Origin: Clostridia bacterium
GTDB taxonomy: Bacteria > Bacillota > Clostridia > Oscillospirales > CAG-272
Assembly: GCA_017536475.1 (NCBI GenBank)
Contig: JAFXHH010000002.1
Span: forward strand, 1 to 64,000
Length of the DNA: 64,000 nt
Reading direction: 5' to 3'
The position numbers and the translations under genes are program-made. The notes under the pieces were generated by a model. That model saw nothing but the letters and a program-made list of their open reading frames with translations, was not told the DNA's origin and searched no databases. Position 1 is the first letter of the stretch; each line of letters begins with the position of its first letter. Shown piece by piece: positions 49,169 to 58,532 of the stretch.

Positions 49169-52153
49169 ATGACTAAAAAAACCAAACTATCCAAACGCTT
49201 CTGGATCTCATTGGCGCTCTTTGGCCTGATGGGACAGATCGCGTGGGTCGTTGAGAATATGTATCTCAACGTCTTTATGTATAAAATGTTCAACGCCTCG
49301 GCGGCGGACATATCTAATATGGTATCTGCAAGCGCGATCGCGGCAACCCTGACCACAGTGCTCGTAGGAGCTCTGTCGGACCGAGTCGGCAAGCGCAAGG
49401 TCTTTATCTGCGGAGGATATATCCTCTGGGGACTCTCGATCTTTGCGTTTTCACTGCTTAAAATCGATCTTCTCGAAGGCATCTTCCCTGCAGTAAGCGG
49501 CGCGGCACTCGGCATCACCTTGACGATCGTGCTTGACTGTGTGATGACCTTTTTCGGTTCGTCGGCAAACGATGCGGCATTCAATGCCTGGCTGACCGAC
49601 AGCACGGACAATACCAACCGCGGCAGCGCGGAGGGCATCAACGCAATGATGCCGCTGGTGGCAATACTCGCCGTGTTCGGCGGCTTTATGGCGTTCGACC
49701 TGAACAAAAGCGAAAGCTGGACGCTCATCTTCACGATCATCGGTGCTGCAACGCTCGCTATCGGAGTCCTCGGCATCTTCATAATCGAGGAAAAGGCGGT
49801 CAATCCCTCCGAGACGGGATATCTCAAAAACGTCATCTATGGCTTCCGCCCGTCAACCGTCAAGGCAAACCCGAGCTTTTATTTCTACCTCTCCGCATTC
49901 ATAATCTTCAATATCTCAATACAGATATTTATGCCCTACCTCATCATATACTACGAGGTATCGCTCGCTATGACAAACTACGTTCTGATAATGGCACCCG
50001 CCATCATTATTGCCTCGGTCGTCACGGCGTTCTGGGGCAGAGTTTATGACAAAAAGGGCTTTTCGCTCACCTGCTTCTTCTCTCTGCTCTGGCTGTCGGT
50101 CGGATATATCGTACTCTTCCTTTTCCGTCAGACAGTGCCCGTATTTATCGGCTCGCTCCTTATGATGTGCGGATACCTCGCGGGAATGGCGGTGTTCGGC
50201 GCAAAGATCCGCGACCTGACCCCCGAGGATAAGGCGGGACGGCTTCAGGGCGTAAGAATATTCTCACAGGTGCTCGTTCCCGGCGTGGTCGGACCCTTTA
50301 TCGGAAAGACCATACTCGCAAACGCCGAAAAGATAGTCAACAACGACGGCACCGAGTCCTTCGTACCAAACGCAAACATCTTCCTCGGTGCGCTGATCCC
50401 CATAATCCTGCTCGCACTCATTCTCCTGCTTGTAAAAAAAAAGCCAACGCTCAAAACCGATCTGAAAACACCCTTTGAGGACGACGAAACAAGCAACTGG
50501 ATCGAGCACCCCCACCCGCAGATGAAAAGAGACGGCTATATGTCGCTCTGCGGCGATTGGCAGCTCTCCGTAGTCAAAAAAAGCAACAAAACCGACCTTG
50601 GCATCATCAAGGTCCCCTTCCCACCCGAATCAAGACTTTCGGGCATCCACCGAGAGCTGAAAAGGGGCGAAAAATACGTATACCGCAAAAGCTTCTCGCT
50701 GCCCGAAAATATGCAGGGCAAAAGAACGATCATCCACTTTGAAGCGGTCGATCAGGTCGCCGAGGTCAACCTTAACGGAGAGCTCGTCGGCAGACATGTC
50801 GGTGGCTATCTCCCATTCTCGTTCGACATCACCGAATATTTGTGCGACGGAGAAAATCTGCTCACAGTCGAGGTCACAGACAACTTTGACAAGGATCAGG
50901 CTTGGGGCAAGCAAAGAAAAAAGCGCGGAGGTATGTGGTACACCGCCACAAGCGGCATCTGGCAGGCGGTCTGGCTCGAATCCGTGCCCGAAAATTATAT
51001 CCGTTCGCTCAAGATCACCCCAACACTCGACAGCGTTACGATCGAGATCGAAGGTGGCGAGGACGAAAAGCTCCTCACACTGACAAGCTCAGGTACCTCC
51101 TACAAATTCAACGGCAACAAAGCAACTGTTGAGATCGATTCCCCTCGCCTCTGGTCGCCCGATGACCCATACCTCTACGAATTCACACTTGAATGCGGCA
51201 ACGACCGTATAAGCTCATATTTCGCACTCCGCACCGTCGGAATTGAAAAGGTCAACGGCAAAAACTATATCTGCCTCAACGGAAAGCCCTGTTTCTTCCA
51301 CGGACTTCTCGACCAAGGCTACTTCAGCGACGGCATCTACACCCCCGCCACCCCCAAGGGCCTTGAAAACGACGTTTTGCAAATGAAAGAGCTCGGATTT
51401 AACATGCTCCGCAAGCATATCAAGATCGAGCATGCTCTCTTTTACTACTACTGCGACAAGCACGGAATGATCGTATTTCAGGATATGGTCAACAGCGGCG
51501 GCTACAGCTTTCTTCTCGACACCGCCCTGCCCACCGTCGGCTTCAAAAAGGGACTTGACCGCCCCGCGCCGAAAGGTCGCCGCCAAGTTTTCGAAGAAAA
51601 CAGCGCCGAGACGGTCAATATGCTCTATAATCACCCCTCGGTCTGCTACTACACGATCTTCAATGAGGGCTGGGGGCAGTTCGACGCCGACGGAAACTAT
51701 AAGCGACTCAAAGCGCTTGATCCCACAAGAGTCTGGGACGCAACGTCGGGTTGGTTTATCGAAAAAGAAAGCGATGTTACAAGCGAGCACGTCTATTTCA
51801 AAAAGCTCGACCTCAAAAATGATCCCGACCGCCCCCTCGTGCTTTCGGAATTCGGCGGCTACGCCCACAAGATATCCGGCCACTCCTTCAATCTCGATAA
51901 GACCTACGGATATTCGATGATCTCCGACGGAGAAAGCTTCGCCTCGGCGCTTGAGGCTCTCTATCGTAACGAGGTCATCCCGATGATAGATCGCGGGCTC
52001 TGTGCCACGGTATACACGCAGGTCAGCGACGTCGAGGACGAGACCAACGGCCTCATTACCTACGACCGTCAGCACCTCAAGGTCGATCAAGCAAGAATGA
52101 AGGCGCTCTCGAACGACGTTTTCCGCGCCTTCAACTCGCAATTTGACCGCTAA
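49169..52153 (+). CDS. MFS sugar transporter fused to GH2 glycosidase
   Basis: One uninterrupted 994-residue frame. Residues 1 to about 430 are a 12-helix MFS transporter of the GPH/sugar type, with loop motif GALSDRVGKRKV and a second-half counterpart GRVYDKKG. A short linker leads to a full GH2 enzyme: sugar-binding domain (about 460-610, MSLCGDWQLSV...), immunoglobulin-like domain (about 615-700), and TIM barrel (about 705-990) with acid/base Glu833 (FNEGWGQ) and nucleophile Glu894 (LSEFGG). With a 12-helix topology the enzyme faces the cytoplasm, so import and hydrolysis of a beta-glycoside would be physically joined. The ribosome site is GAGGGG, with promoter and terminator on both sides. 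Confidence 0.9.
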   Translation: MTKKTKLSKRFWISLALFGLMGQIAWVVENMYLNVFMYKMFNASAADISNMVSASAIAATLTTVLVGALSDRVGKRKVFICGGYILWGLSIFAFSLLKIDLLEGIFPAVSGAALGITLTIVLDCVMTFFGSSANDAAFNAWLTDSTDNTNRGSAEGINAMMPLVAILAVFGGFMAFDLNKSESWTLIFTIIGAATLAIGVLGIFIIEEKAVNPSETGYLKNVIYGFRPSTVKANPSFYFYLSAFIIFNISIQIFMPYLIIYYEVSLAMTNYVLIMAPAIIIASVVTAFWGRVYDKKGFSLTCFFSLLWLSVGYIVLFLFRQTVPVFIGSLLMMCGYLAGMAVFGAKIRDLTPEDKAGRLQGVRIFSQVLVPGVVGPFIGKTILANAEKIVNNDGTESFVPNANIFLGALIPIILLALILLLVKKKPTLKTDLKTPFEDDETSNWIEHPHPQMKRDGYMSLCGDWQLSVVKKSNKTDLGIIKVPFPPESRLSGIHRELKRGEKYVYRKSFSLPENMQGKRTIIHFEAVDQVAEVNLNGELVGRHVGGYLPFSFDITEYLCDGENLLTVEVTDNFDKDQAWGKQRKKRGGMWYTATSGIWQAVWLESVPENYIRSLKITPTLDSVTIEIEGGEDEKLLTLTSSGTSYKFNGNKATVEIDSPRLWSPDDPYLYEFTLECGNDRISSYFALRTVGIEKVNGKNYICLNGKPCFFHGLLDQGYFSDGIYTPATPKGLENDVLQMKELGFNMLRKHIKIEHALFYYYCDKHGMIVFQDMVNSGGYSFLLDTALPTVGFKKGLDRPAPKGRRQVFEENSAETVNMLYNHPSVCYYTIFNEGWGQFDADGNYKRLKALDPTRVWDATSGWFIEKESDVTSEHVYFKKLDLKNDPDRPLVLSEFGGYAHKISGHSFNLDKTYGYSMISDGESFASALEALYRNEVIPMIDRGLCATVYTQVSDVEDETNGLITYDRQHLKVDQARMKALSNDVFRAFNSQFDR

Positions 52154-52169
52154 AATCGAAATTTTTCCC

Positions 52170-52196
52170 AAGCCCCGAAAAATCGGGGCTTTTTCA
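52170..52196 (+). terminator. Terminator of the MFS-GH2 gene
   Basis: AAGCCCCGA-aaaa-TCGGGGCTTTTT stem-loop and T-run. Confidence 0.85.
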
Positions 52197-52239
52197 ACCG
52201 TAAGTTGTCGTAATATAAATATAAATATATAAATTTATA

Positions 52240-52268
52240 TTGACTTTTCCCCAAAAGTGTGTTAAAAT
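52240..52268 (+). promoter_or_regulatory. Promoter of the ABC exporter/MATE operon
   Basis: TTGACT 52240-52245, 17-base spacer, TAAAAT 52263-52268. Confidence 0.75.
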
Positions 52269-52315
52269 CGAGTTTAATAGCTTTATTTTTCAGAACACAG
52301 ATAGGAGGGATTTGT

Positions 52316-54124
52316 TTGATATTCGGAAAGCACATAAACCGATATTATCTCAAATACTTGCCCATGCTGCTATTGGGCGCACTTGCGCTTGTCCTCGTGG
52401 ACTATATGCAGCTGGTCATCCCGGAGCTTTACGGAGCAGTCATCGAAGGAATCGAAGACGGCTACGTAATCGATTCTTCAACTAACATCAAGTATATCTT
52501 CAATTTGAATTACGTATTAGACCATATCTGCAGACCCATGCTCTTCGTCATTCTCTCGCTCGTATTCGGCAGATTTTTATGGCGAGTCTGCTTCTTCGGC
52601 GCAGGTATCAAGCTGGAAACAGACCTCAGAGACAGAATGTTCGATCGCTGTAAGGATCTCTCCCAGCAGTATTATCAGGTCAACAAGGTGGGCAATATGA
52701 TGTCCTTCTTTACCAACGACCTCGACACCGTACAGGAGTGCTTCGGTTGGGGAATAATGATGTTCTTCGACGCAGTCGTGCTCGGCATACTCGCGATAAT
52801 AAAAATGCTGAGAATGAACCCTCTGCTTGCCCTGCTTTGTATGATCCCTATGGTTTTGCTTCTCGTCTGCTCGCTTATCGTCGGCAGATACATGAGTAAG
52901 AAATGGGAAAAGAGACAGGAGGCATTCTCGATGCTCTCCGACTTCTCGCAGGAGACCTTCGCGGGTATAGCGGTCATCAAAGCCTTCGTTAAAGAGGCTC
53001 ACGAGCTGCTTGAATTCAAAAAGCTCAGCAAGATCAACGAGGACAGAAACGTCGAATACACGAAGCTCTCCGTTCTTCTTCACGTAGCGCTCACCCTTCT
53101 TATAGAATCCGTAGTCTGCGTTATCCTCGGTTACGGCGGATATCTGGTATATACCGAGACCTTTAAGGCGGCACAGCTCGTCGAGTTCATCGGTTATTTC
53201 AACGCGATCATCTGGCCCATTATGGCAGTATCCGAGCTTATCGGTATGCACGCGCAGGGCAAAGCGTCGCTCAACCGTATCAGCGAGCTGCTCGACTCCA
53301 CCCCCGACGTATTTGACAAGCCAGACGTAGAGGACATGCCCGAGATCCGCGGAAATATCGATTTCAAAGACCTCACCTTCCGCTATCCCGACGGCGAGTT
53401 CGACGTGCTCCATAACGTGAGCTTCTCTATAAAAGCGGGAGAAAACGTAGGAATCATCGGACGCACGGGCTCGGGTAAAACGACTATCGTCGACCTGATC
53501 CTGCGTACCTACAACGTCCCCGAGGGAACGGTATTTATTGATGGCAAGGACGTCAATCATATCCCGATAAAGACGGTCCGCGCAGGTGCGGCATACGTCC
53601 CACAGGATAATTTCCTGTTCAGCGACACCATCGAAAACAACATAAGCTTCGCAACCGACGGAGGAAACTACGACGACGTCGAGTATGCCGCAAAAATGGC
53701 GGACGTACACGACAACATCGCCGAATTCCCCTTGCAATATCAAAGCGTCCTCGGCGAGCGAGGAGTTACCGTTTCGGGCGGACAGAAGCAGCGAATTTCT
53801 ATCGCACGCGCGCTTATGAAGAACGCACCCATACTTATTCTCGACGACTCTGTCTCGGCAGTTGACGTTAAGACCGAAAAGGCGATACTCGGAAATCTCC
53901 GTCAGATCAGAGGCGGAAAGACCACCATACTTATCGCGCACAGAGTCAGCACGGTAGAACAGATGGATAAGATAATCTTCGTAAACGAGGGCGAAATACT
54001 CGCGGTCGGAAGCTACGAGGAGCTCTGCCAGAGCTGTCCCGAATTCAAAAATCTCGTCGACCTGCAAAAGCTGGACGACGCAGACGATAGCGAAGGTCAA
54101 AAGGAGGTAGAAGAAAATGCATGA
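52316..54124 (+). CDS. ABC exporter half-transporter with degenerate catalytic site
   Basis: A 602-residue type IV (B-family) exporter subunit: six-helix membrane domain (about 1-320), then ATPase with Walker A GRTGSGKTT, signature VSGGQKQR, Walker B followed by Asp (ILILDDS) where catalytic Glu is usual, and H-loop IAHRVS. The Glu-to-Asp change marks the inactive-site partner of a heterodimer, as in TM287/288 or BmrCD. The start is TTG 52316, set by AGGAGGG six bases away; an upstream TTG at 52259 would place that site inside the gene. It overlaps the second subunit by 8 bases. Confidence 0.9.
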   Translation: MIFGKHINRYYLKYLPMLLLGALALVLVDYMQLVIPELYGAVIEGIEDGYVIDSSTNIKYIFNLNYVLDHICRPMLFVILSLVFGRFLWRVCFFGAGIKLETDLRDRMFDRCKDLSQQYYQVNKVGNMMSFFTNDLDTVQECFGWGIMMFFDAVVLGILAIIKMLRMNPLLALLCMIPMVLLLVCSLIVGRYMSKKWEKRQEAFSMLSDFSQETFAGIAVIKAFVKEAHELLEFKKLSKINEDRNVEYTKLSVLLHVALTLLIESVVCVILGYGGYLVYTETFKAAQLVEFIGYFNAIIWPIMAVSELIGMHAQGKASLNRISELLDSTPDVFDKPDVEDMPEIRGNIDFKDLTFRYPDGEFDVLHNVSFSIKAGENVGIIGRTGSGKTTIVDLILRTYNVPEGTVFIDGKDVNHIPIKTVRAGAAYVPQDNFLFSDTIENNISFATDGGNYDDVEYAAKMADVHDNIAEFPLQYQSVLGERGVTVSGGQKQRISIARALMKNAPILILDDSVSAVDVKTEKAILGNLRQIRGGKTTILIAHRVSTVEQMDKIIFVNEGEILAVGSYEELCQSCPEFKNLVDLQKLDDADDSEGQKEVEENA

Positions 54125-56006
54125 GTTCTATCCCATTTTGATCGTAGGCGCTATCATCGGCGCATTCGCAACAATATTTATTATCGCATTCGCGACTATG
54201 AAGGACAAAAAGGAAGCCATCGGCTTTGAGCGTGACATGAAGGACTCGGTCATAATCAAGAGACTTCTGAAATACGCTAAGCCCTATTGGCCTCAGTTCC
54301 TTTTGGTTCTCATTCTTATGATCTTCTCGATCGCACACGAGATCATCTCCCCTCTTATCATGGGCGATCTCATCGATATGGTCGGCGAGGGAAGCTTCTC
54401 TCTTTCAGATCTTTACGTTCGCATCATATCTTACGCGGCGATACTGTTAGTCTCGCTGATCAGCACGTATTTCCAATCGATCATTCTTCAAAAGACGGGA
54501 CAGCGCATAGTATCCAATATCCGTGAGGATCTTTTCCATCACATCGAAAATCTTTCTCACGATCAGCTCAATAAGATACCCGTCGGAACTCTGGTCACGC
54601 GAGTTACCAACGACACCAACGCCATCTCGATAACCTTTACCAATATTCTCGTAAATCTTATCAAGAATATGTTTATCATAATCGGCGTTCTCGGAGCGAT
54701 GCTCCTGCTCAACTATATGCTGACGCTGGTAGTACTTTGCTTCGTGCCCTTCGTCGTTCTCTTCACCGTAATCTTCCGTAAATTCTCGCGCCGCGCTCAC
54801 CGTCAGGTAAAGGACGGCACGACCGATATCAATATCTTCCTCTCTGAAAACCTCTCGGGAATGAAGATCATTCAGATCTTTAACCGCGAGGAACGCAAAA
54901 AGGAAGAGTTCCAAAAGAAAAACCGCAAGCTTGGCAAGGCAAAAATGGGTCAGATGTTCGTGTTTGGCATATTCAGACCTATGGTCTATATGCTCTACAT
55001 CTCCTCCGTACTCTGCCTGTTCTACTTTGGAGCAAGAGGCAAGCTTGAGGGCTGGGAATTTCTTGGTCAGGCGATAGAGGTCAACGTGATCGTTGCGTTC
55101 TATCAGTACATCAATAAGTTCTTCAACCCCATACAGAACCTCGCCGAGCAGTTCAACCGTCTTCAAGCGACCTTCGCCTCCTCGGAAAAGATATATAAGA
55201 TATTCGACATCGTTCCCGAGGTGGTGGACGAGCCCGATGCGATCGAGCTTGAAACCGTCAAGGGAGACATCGAATTCAGAAACGTATGGTTCTCCTACCT
55301 GCCTGACGAGTGGGTGCTCAAGGACGTCTCCTTCAAGGTCAACGCGGGCGACACCGTAGCCTTTGTCGGCTCAACGGGCTCGGGTAAGACCACGATCCTC
55401 TCGCTCATCTGCCGCAATTACGACATACAAAAGGGCGAGATCCTGATCGACGGCATCAACATCAAAAAGATCAAGATCAGCTCCCTGCGCCGTCACTTCG
55501 GTCAGATGCTTCAGGACGTATTTCTCTTTGCGGGAACTATCCGTTCCAATATAATCCTCGGACTTGACAACGTCAGCGACGACGAGATAAACGCAGCCTG
55601 CAAATACGTCAACGCCGATAGCTTTATAAACAAGCTCTCGGGAGGACTTGACGAAGTCGTAAGAGAGCGCGGAAACAACTTCTCCGCAGGACAAAGACAG
55701 CTGATCAGCTTTGCAAGAACGATCATCCATAAGCCCTCCGTCATGATTCTCGACGAGGCGACCGCCAACATCGACACCGAGACCGAGGTGCTCATTCAGG
55801 ATTCGCTCGAAAAGATGATGAACATCGGAACTATGCTTATGGTAGCTCACCGCCTTTCCACGATTCAGCACGCCGACAATATCATCGTGCTCTCTCACGG
55901 AAGGATAATAGAGCAAGGCAACCATAGCGCTCTGCTCCAAAACAAAGGTCATTATTACCGCCTCTACACTCTCCAATATCACAAGGAGCAGCTTGGCGGG
56001 AAATAA
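54117..56006 (+). CDS. ABC exporter half-transporter with intact catalytic site
   Basis: A 629-residue partner subunit. An N-terminal extra helix (about 5-25) precedes the usual six-helix domain; then Walker A GSTGSGKTT, signature FSAGQRQL, Walker B with catalytic Glu (VMILDEAT) and H-loop VAHRLS. Its non-standard SAGQ signature pairs with the degenerate site of the first subunit. Together they should export drugs, lipids or peptides. The ribosome site AAGGAGGTAG lies inside the previous gene. Confidence 0.92.
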   Translation: MHEFYPILIVGAIIGAFATIFIIAFATMKDKKEAIGFERDMKDSVIIKRLLKYAKPYWPQFLLVLILMIFSIAHEIISPLIMGDLIDMVGEGSFSLSDLYVRIISYAAILLVSLISTYFQSIILQKTGQRIVSNIREDLFHHIENLSHDQLNKIPVGTLVTRVTNDTNAISITFTNILVNLIKNMFIIIGVLGAMLLLNYMLTLVVLCFVPFVVLFTVIFRKFSRRAHRQVKDGTTDINIFLSENLSGMKIIQIFNREERKKEEFQKKNRKLGKAKMGQMFVFGIFRPMVYMLYISSVLCLFYFGARGKLEGWEFLGQAIEVNVIVAFYQYINKFFNPIQNLAEQFNRLQATFASSEKIYKIFDIVPEVVDEPDAIELETVKGDIEFRNVWFSYLPDEWVLKDVSFKVNAGDTVAFVGSTGSGKTTILSLICRNYDIQKGEILIDGINIKKIKISSLRRHFGQMLQDVFLFAGTIRSNIILGLDNVSDDEINAACKYVNADSFINKLSGGLDEVVRERGNNFSAGQRQLISFARTIIHKPSVMILDEATANIDTETEVLIQDSLEKMMNIGTMLMVAHRLSTIQHADNIIVLSHGRIIEQGNHSALLQNKGHYYRLYTLQYHKEQLGGK

Positions 56007-56009
56007 CTC

Positions 56010-57428
56010 ATGAATAAAATAAATGTAAATTCAAAGAAATTACCCCTTAACCTTTGGAGTAAGGGCTTCTGGAGGGCGGCGTTGGCACTTGCCCTGCCCA
56101 TAGCCTTTCAGAATATGCTGGCATCCTCCTTCAGCCTGGTCGATACCTTAATGGTCAGTCAGCTTGGCACAATATCGCTGTCCTCGGTCAATATGGCAGG
56201 ACAGTGGAGCTGGCTTTTCAGCATGGTCATCTTCGGAATCACGTCGGGAGCGTCGGTTTTCGCCTCTCAGTACTGGGGCGAGAAAAACGTCAGCGGAATA
56301 CACAAGATCCAAGGAATATCGATCATCTCCGCGCTTTTCATCTCCCTTATATTTACCCTCGTGGCGCTGATAACGCCCGAGTGGGTGATCTCACTCTTCA
56401 ACGATGACCCCGACGTAATAGCGACGGGCTCTGAATATCTGCGCTTCGCCTGCATCTCCTTCCCCGCGATCGCGCTTACTCAGGTGTTTGGCGCGATACT
56501 GCGCGCGGTCGAGCGTCCTATGCTGCCGACCTTTACTACGGGATTTTCCGCCGCACTGAACGCCTGCCTCAACTACCTGCTCATTTTCCCCGCAGGAATG
56601 GGTGTCAGGGGCGCGGCGATCGCCACGGCTATCTCGTCGTGGATCTCCCCATTGATCATCATCGCAGTATCCCTGATACAGAAGAACATCCTGATCGCTC
56701 CGCTTCGCGAGGTGTTCGCCTTTGACCGTAAAACCATCGGCCAATTTTTCAGAAAAGCGTCTCCCGTCATCGCAAACGAATCAATGTGGGGACTCGGCAC
56801 CACGGTGTATAACATGATATTCGCCAACATCGGATATGAGGAATACGCCGCCATCGCCATAGTAAAAACCTTTGAAAACTTCGCCTTCTGCTTTTTCATC
56901 GGAATCTGCACCGCCTGCTGCGTTATGGTGGGCAAATCGGTCGGTGCGGGACAGATCAGAGAAAGCATCCGCGATTCAAAGCGATTTCTTATCATCATGC
57001 CCATCGTTTCGATCATTGTCGGTGCGATAATGATCTTAGCAAGAGATCCGCTGATCTCCTTGTTCAATATGGGCAACAATATCTCTCAGTACTCTCTGGA
57101 CCTTGCCGGCAAGATCGTTATCATCGTCAGTGTCTGGTCGGCGGTGAGAAACATCCCCTATATCACCGTTGTAGGCATATTCCGATCGGGCGGAGACACC
57201 ACGATGGGAACGATCATAGAGCTTGTCGTTCTCTGGTGCTTCTCAGTGCCGATGACCTTTATCGCCGCTAACGTCTGGCATCTTCCCTTCCTTGCGGTAT
57301 ATGCAATTATGTATCTCTGCGAGGATATCCCCAAATCGATATTCTTCCTAATATATTGGCGCTCGGGCAAGTGGATCCGCCCCGTAACCGAGGCAGGCGT
57401 ACAGGGACTACAGGAAATTTCACAGTAA
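56010..57428 (+). CDS. MATE-family efflux protein
   Basis: A 472-residue, about 12-helix antiporter in two MatE halves (FQNMLASSFSLVDTLMVSQLG and GLGTTVYNMIFANIG). It starts three bases after the second ABC subunit, so it belongs to the same operon and likely exports related compounds. It is only distantly like the MATE gene at 38112. Confidence 0.88.
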   Translation: MNKINVNSKKLPLNLWSKGFWRAALALALPIAFQNMLASSFSLVDTLMVSQLGTISLSSVNMAGQWSWLFSMVIFGITSGASVFASQYWGEKNVSGIHKIQGISIISALFISLIFTLVALITPEWVISLFNDDPDVIATGSEYLRFACISFPAIALTQVFGAILRAVERPMLPTFTTGFSAALNACLNYLLIFPAGMGVRGAAIATAISSWISPLIIIAVSLIQKNILIAPLREVFAFDRKTIGQFFRKASPVIANESMWGLGTTVYNMIFANIGYEEYAAIAIVKTFENFAFCFFIGICTACCVMVGKSVGAGQIRESIRDSKRFLIIMPIVSIIVGAIMILARDPLISLFNMGNNISQYSLDLAGKIVIIVSVWSAVRNIPYITVVGIFRSGGDTTMGTIIELVVLWCFSVPMTFIAANVWHLPFLAVYAIMYLCEDIPKSIFFLIYWRSGKWIRPVTEAGVQGLQEISQ

Positions 57429-57432
57429 AAAT

Positions 57433-57470
57433 CAAAAGAGGCAAGCCTTATGGCTTGCCTCTTTCTTTTT
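57433..57470. terminator. Bidirectional terminator
   Basis: AAAGAGGCAAGCC-ttat-GGCTTGCCTCTTT stem with T-run, between the MATE gene and the convergent permease gene. Confidence 0.85.
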
Positions 57471-57479
57471 GTAAACAGA

Positions 57480-58532
57480 TTAAAACATTGCTCCGAGTAT
57501 CATTGCGATCACTCCGCAGCCAGTAAAAATAAGGTCACTTGCCTTGAGCCTGAAGCTTCTGCGATAAATGATATATCCGATCACCATAGCGATAAATATC
57601 AGAACGACCATAAAATCAAGCGAATCGAACTCAAGCCAATCGAACAGCATAAGAAGCGAATAGCCGTAAATTGGGATAAGCAGCTTATATCCGAACAGCG
57701 AGCTCGATATCTCTCCCGCCTTCTCCGCGCCCTTCTTGACGAAGGCAACGACGTAGCCAACCGCCGACGCGATGCCGATAGCCCCCCATACGAAGAACAT
57801 ATACATCTGCGATATATATCTGGCAGCATATCTTGCCTGACTATTATATTCAAGCGCGTCCTTGTTGACCTCAATAATATCTTGGAATATAACCGTCAAA
57901 TTGTTGATCGGCGCGTAAGCAATACCCCAGCCACTCAGATCAATCACACTTTCACGGTCCTTTGCAGCTAAATAGGGTATCACTACCTTTCCCGTAATTA
58001 CAGCAGAAACGATGCTAAGAACAAACATCCATAGTATGCACATCACAACACCGTCCGCCACCGTGTTTGCCTGACCGAAAATGAAGCTGAAGAAGGAATA
58101 CATCACAAATCCGAGCAGGATCGAGAACAAATAGTACAGAGGCATGTATCCAAGAGCGAAATAGTCAGTATTCGCCGCAAGATAGCCGTAAGCGATGAAA
58201 AAAGTCACCGAATAGATAAACAAAATCTGAATAAATCCACTCAAAAAGTGAACCGTCGCCATTTTCCAGCGCTTGATCGGGAAGAAATAAAGGGTGTCGA
58301 GATTTCTGCGGTTTTTAAAGCACATTGTCTCGAGGATCGGGATCACAGTGCATATTATTCCAAGAATCGTCGCGAGAATATAAAGTCCGGTCGAGTTATA
58401 TTCCACTGCCCCATGATCGATGCAATCCGATATGGTGTTTTGAGTGATTATGACCGAAATAATCGTGAAAACAACCGTCCTCAACGCTGAATTTTCGAGT
58501 CTGTATAAAAGATATCTTCCAAAAGTCTTCAT
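57480..58532 (-). CDS. ABC-type membrane protein (ABC-2-like permease)
   Basis: A 350-residue membrane protein with about eight helices and no soluble domain larger than a loop. Its ATG overlaps the stop of the ABC ATPase gene (ATGA), so the two are translated together and form one transporter. The family resembles the membrane parts of YtrA-regulated ABC systems that respond to cell-wall stress. No substrate can be read. Confidence 0.75.
   Translation of the reverse strand: MKTFGRYLLYRLENSALRTVVFTIISVIITQNTISDCIDHGAVEYNSTGLYILATILGIICTVIPILETMCFKNRRNLDTLYFFPIKRWKMATVHFLSGFIQILFIYSVTFFIAYGYLAANTDYFALGYMPLYYLFSILLGFVMYSFFSFIFGQANTVADGVVMCILWMFVLSIVSAVITGKVVIPYLAAKDRESVIDLSGWGIAYAPINNLTVIFQDIIEVNKDALEYNSQARYAARYISQMYMFFVWGAIGIASAVGYVVAFVKKGAEKAGEISSSLFGYKLLIPIYGYSLLMLFDWLEFDSLDFMVVLIFIAMVIGYIIYRRSFRLKASDLIFTGCGVIAMILGAMF

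Noticed and set aside
52577..54100. Long minus-strand open frame (507 codons) over the ABC exporter
   Set aside because: Shadow of a clear ABC gene; no motif and no ribosome site.
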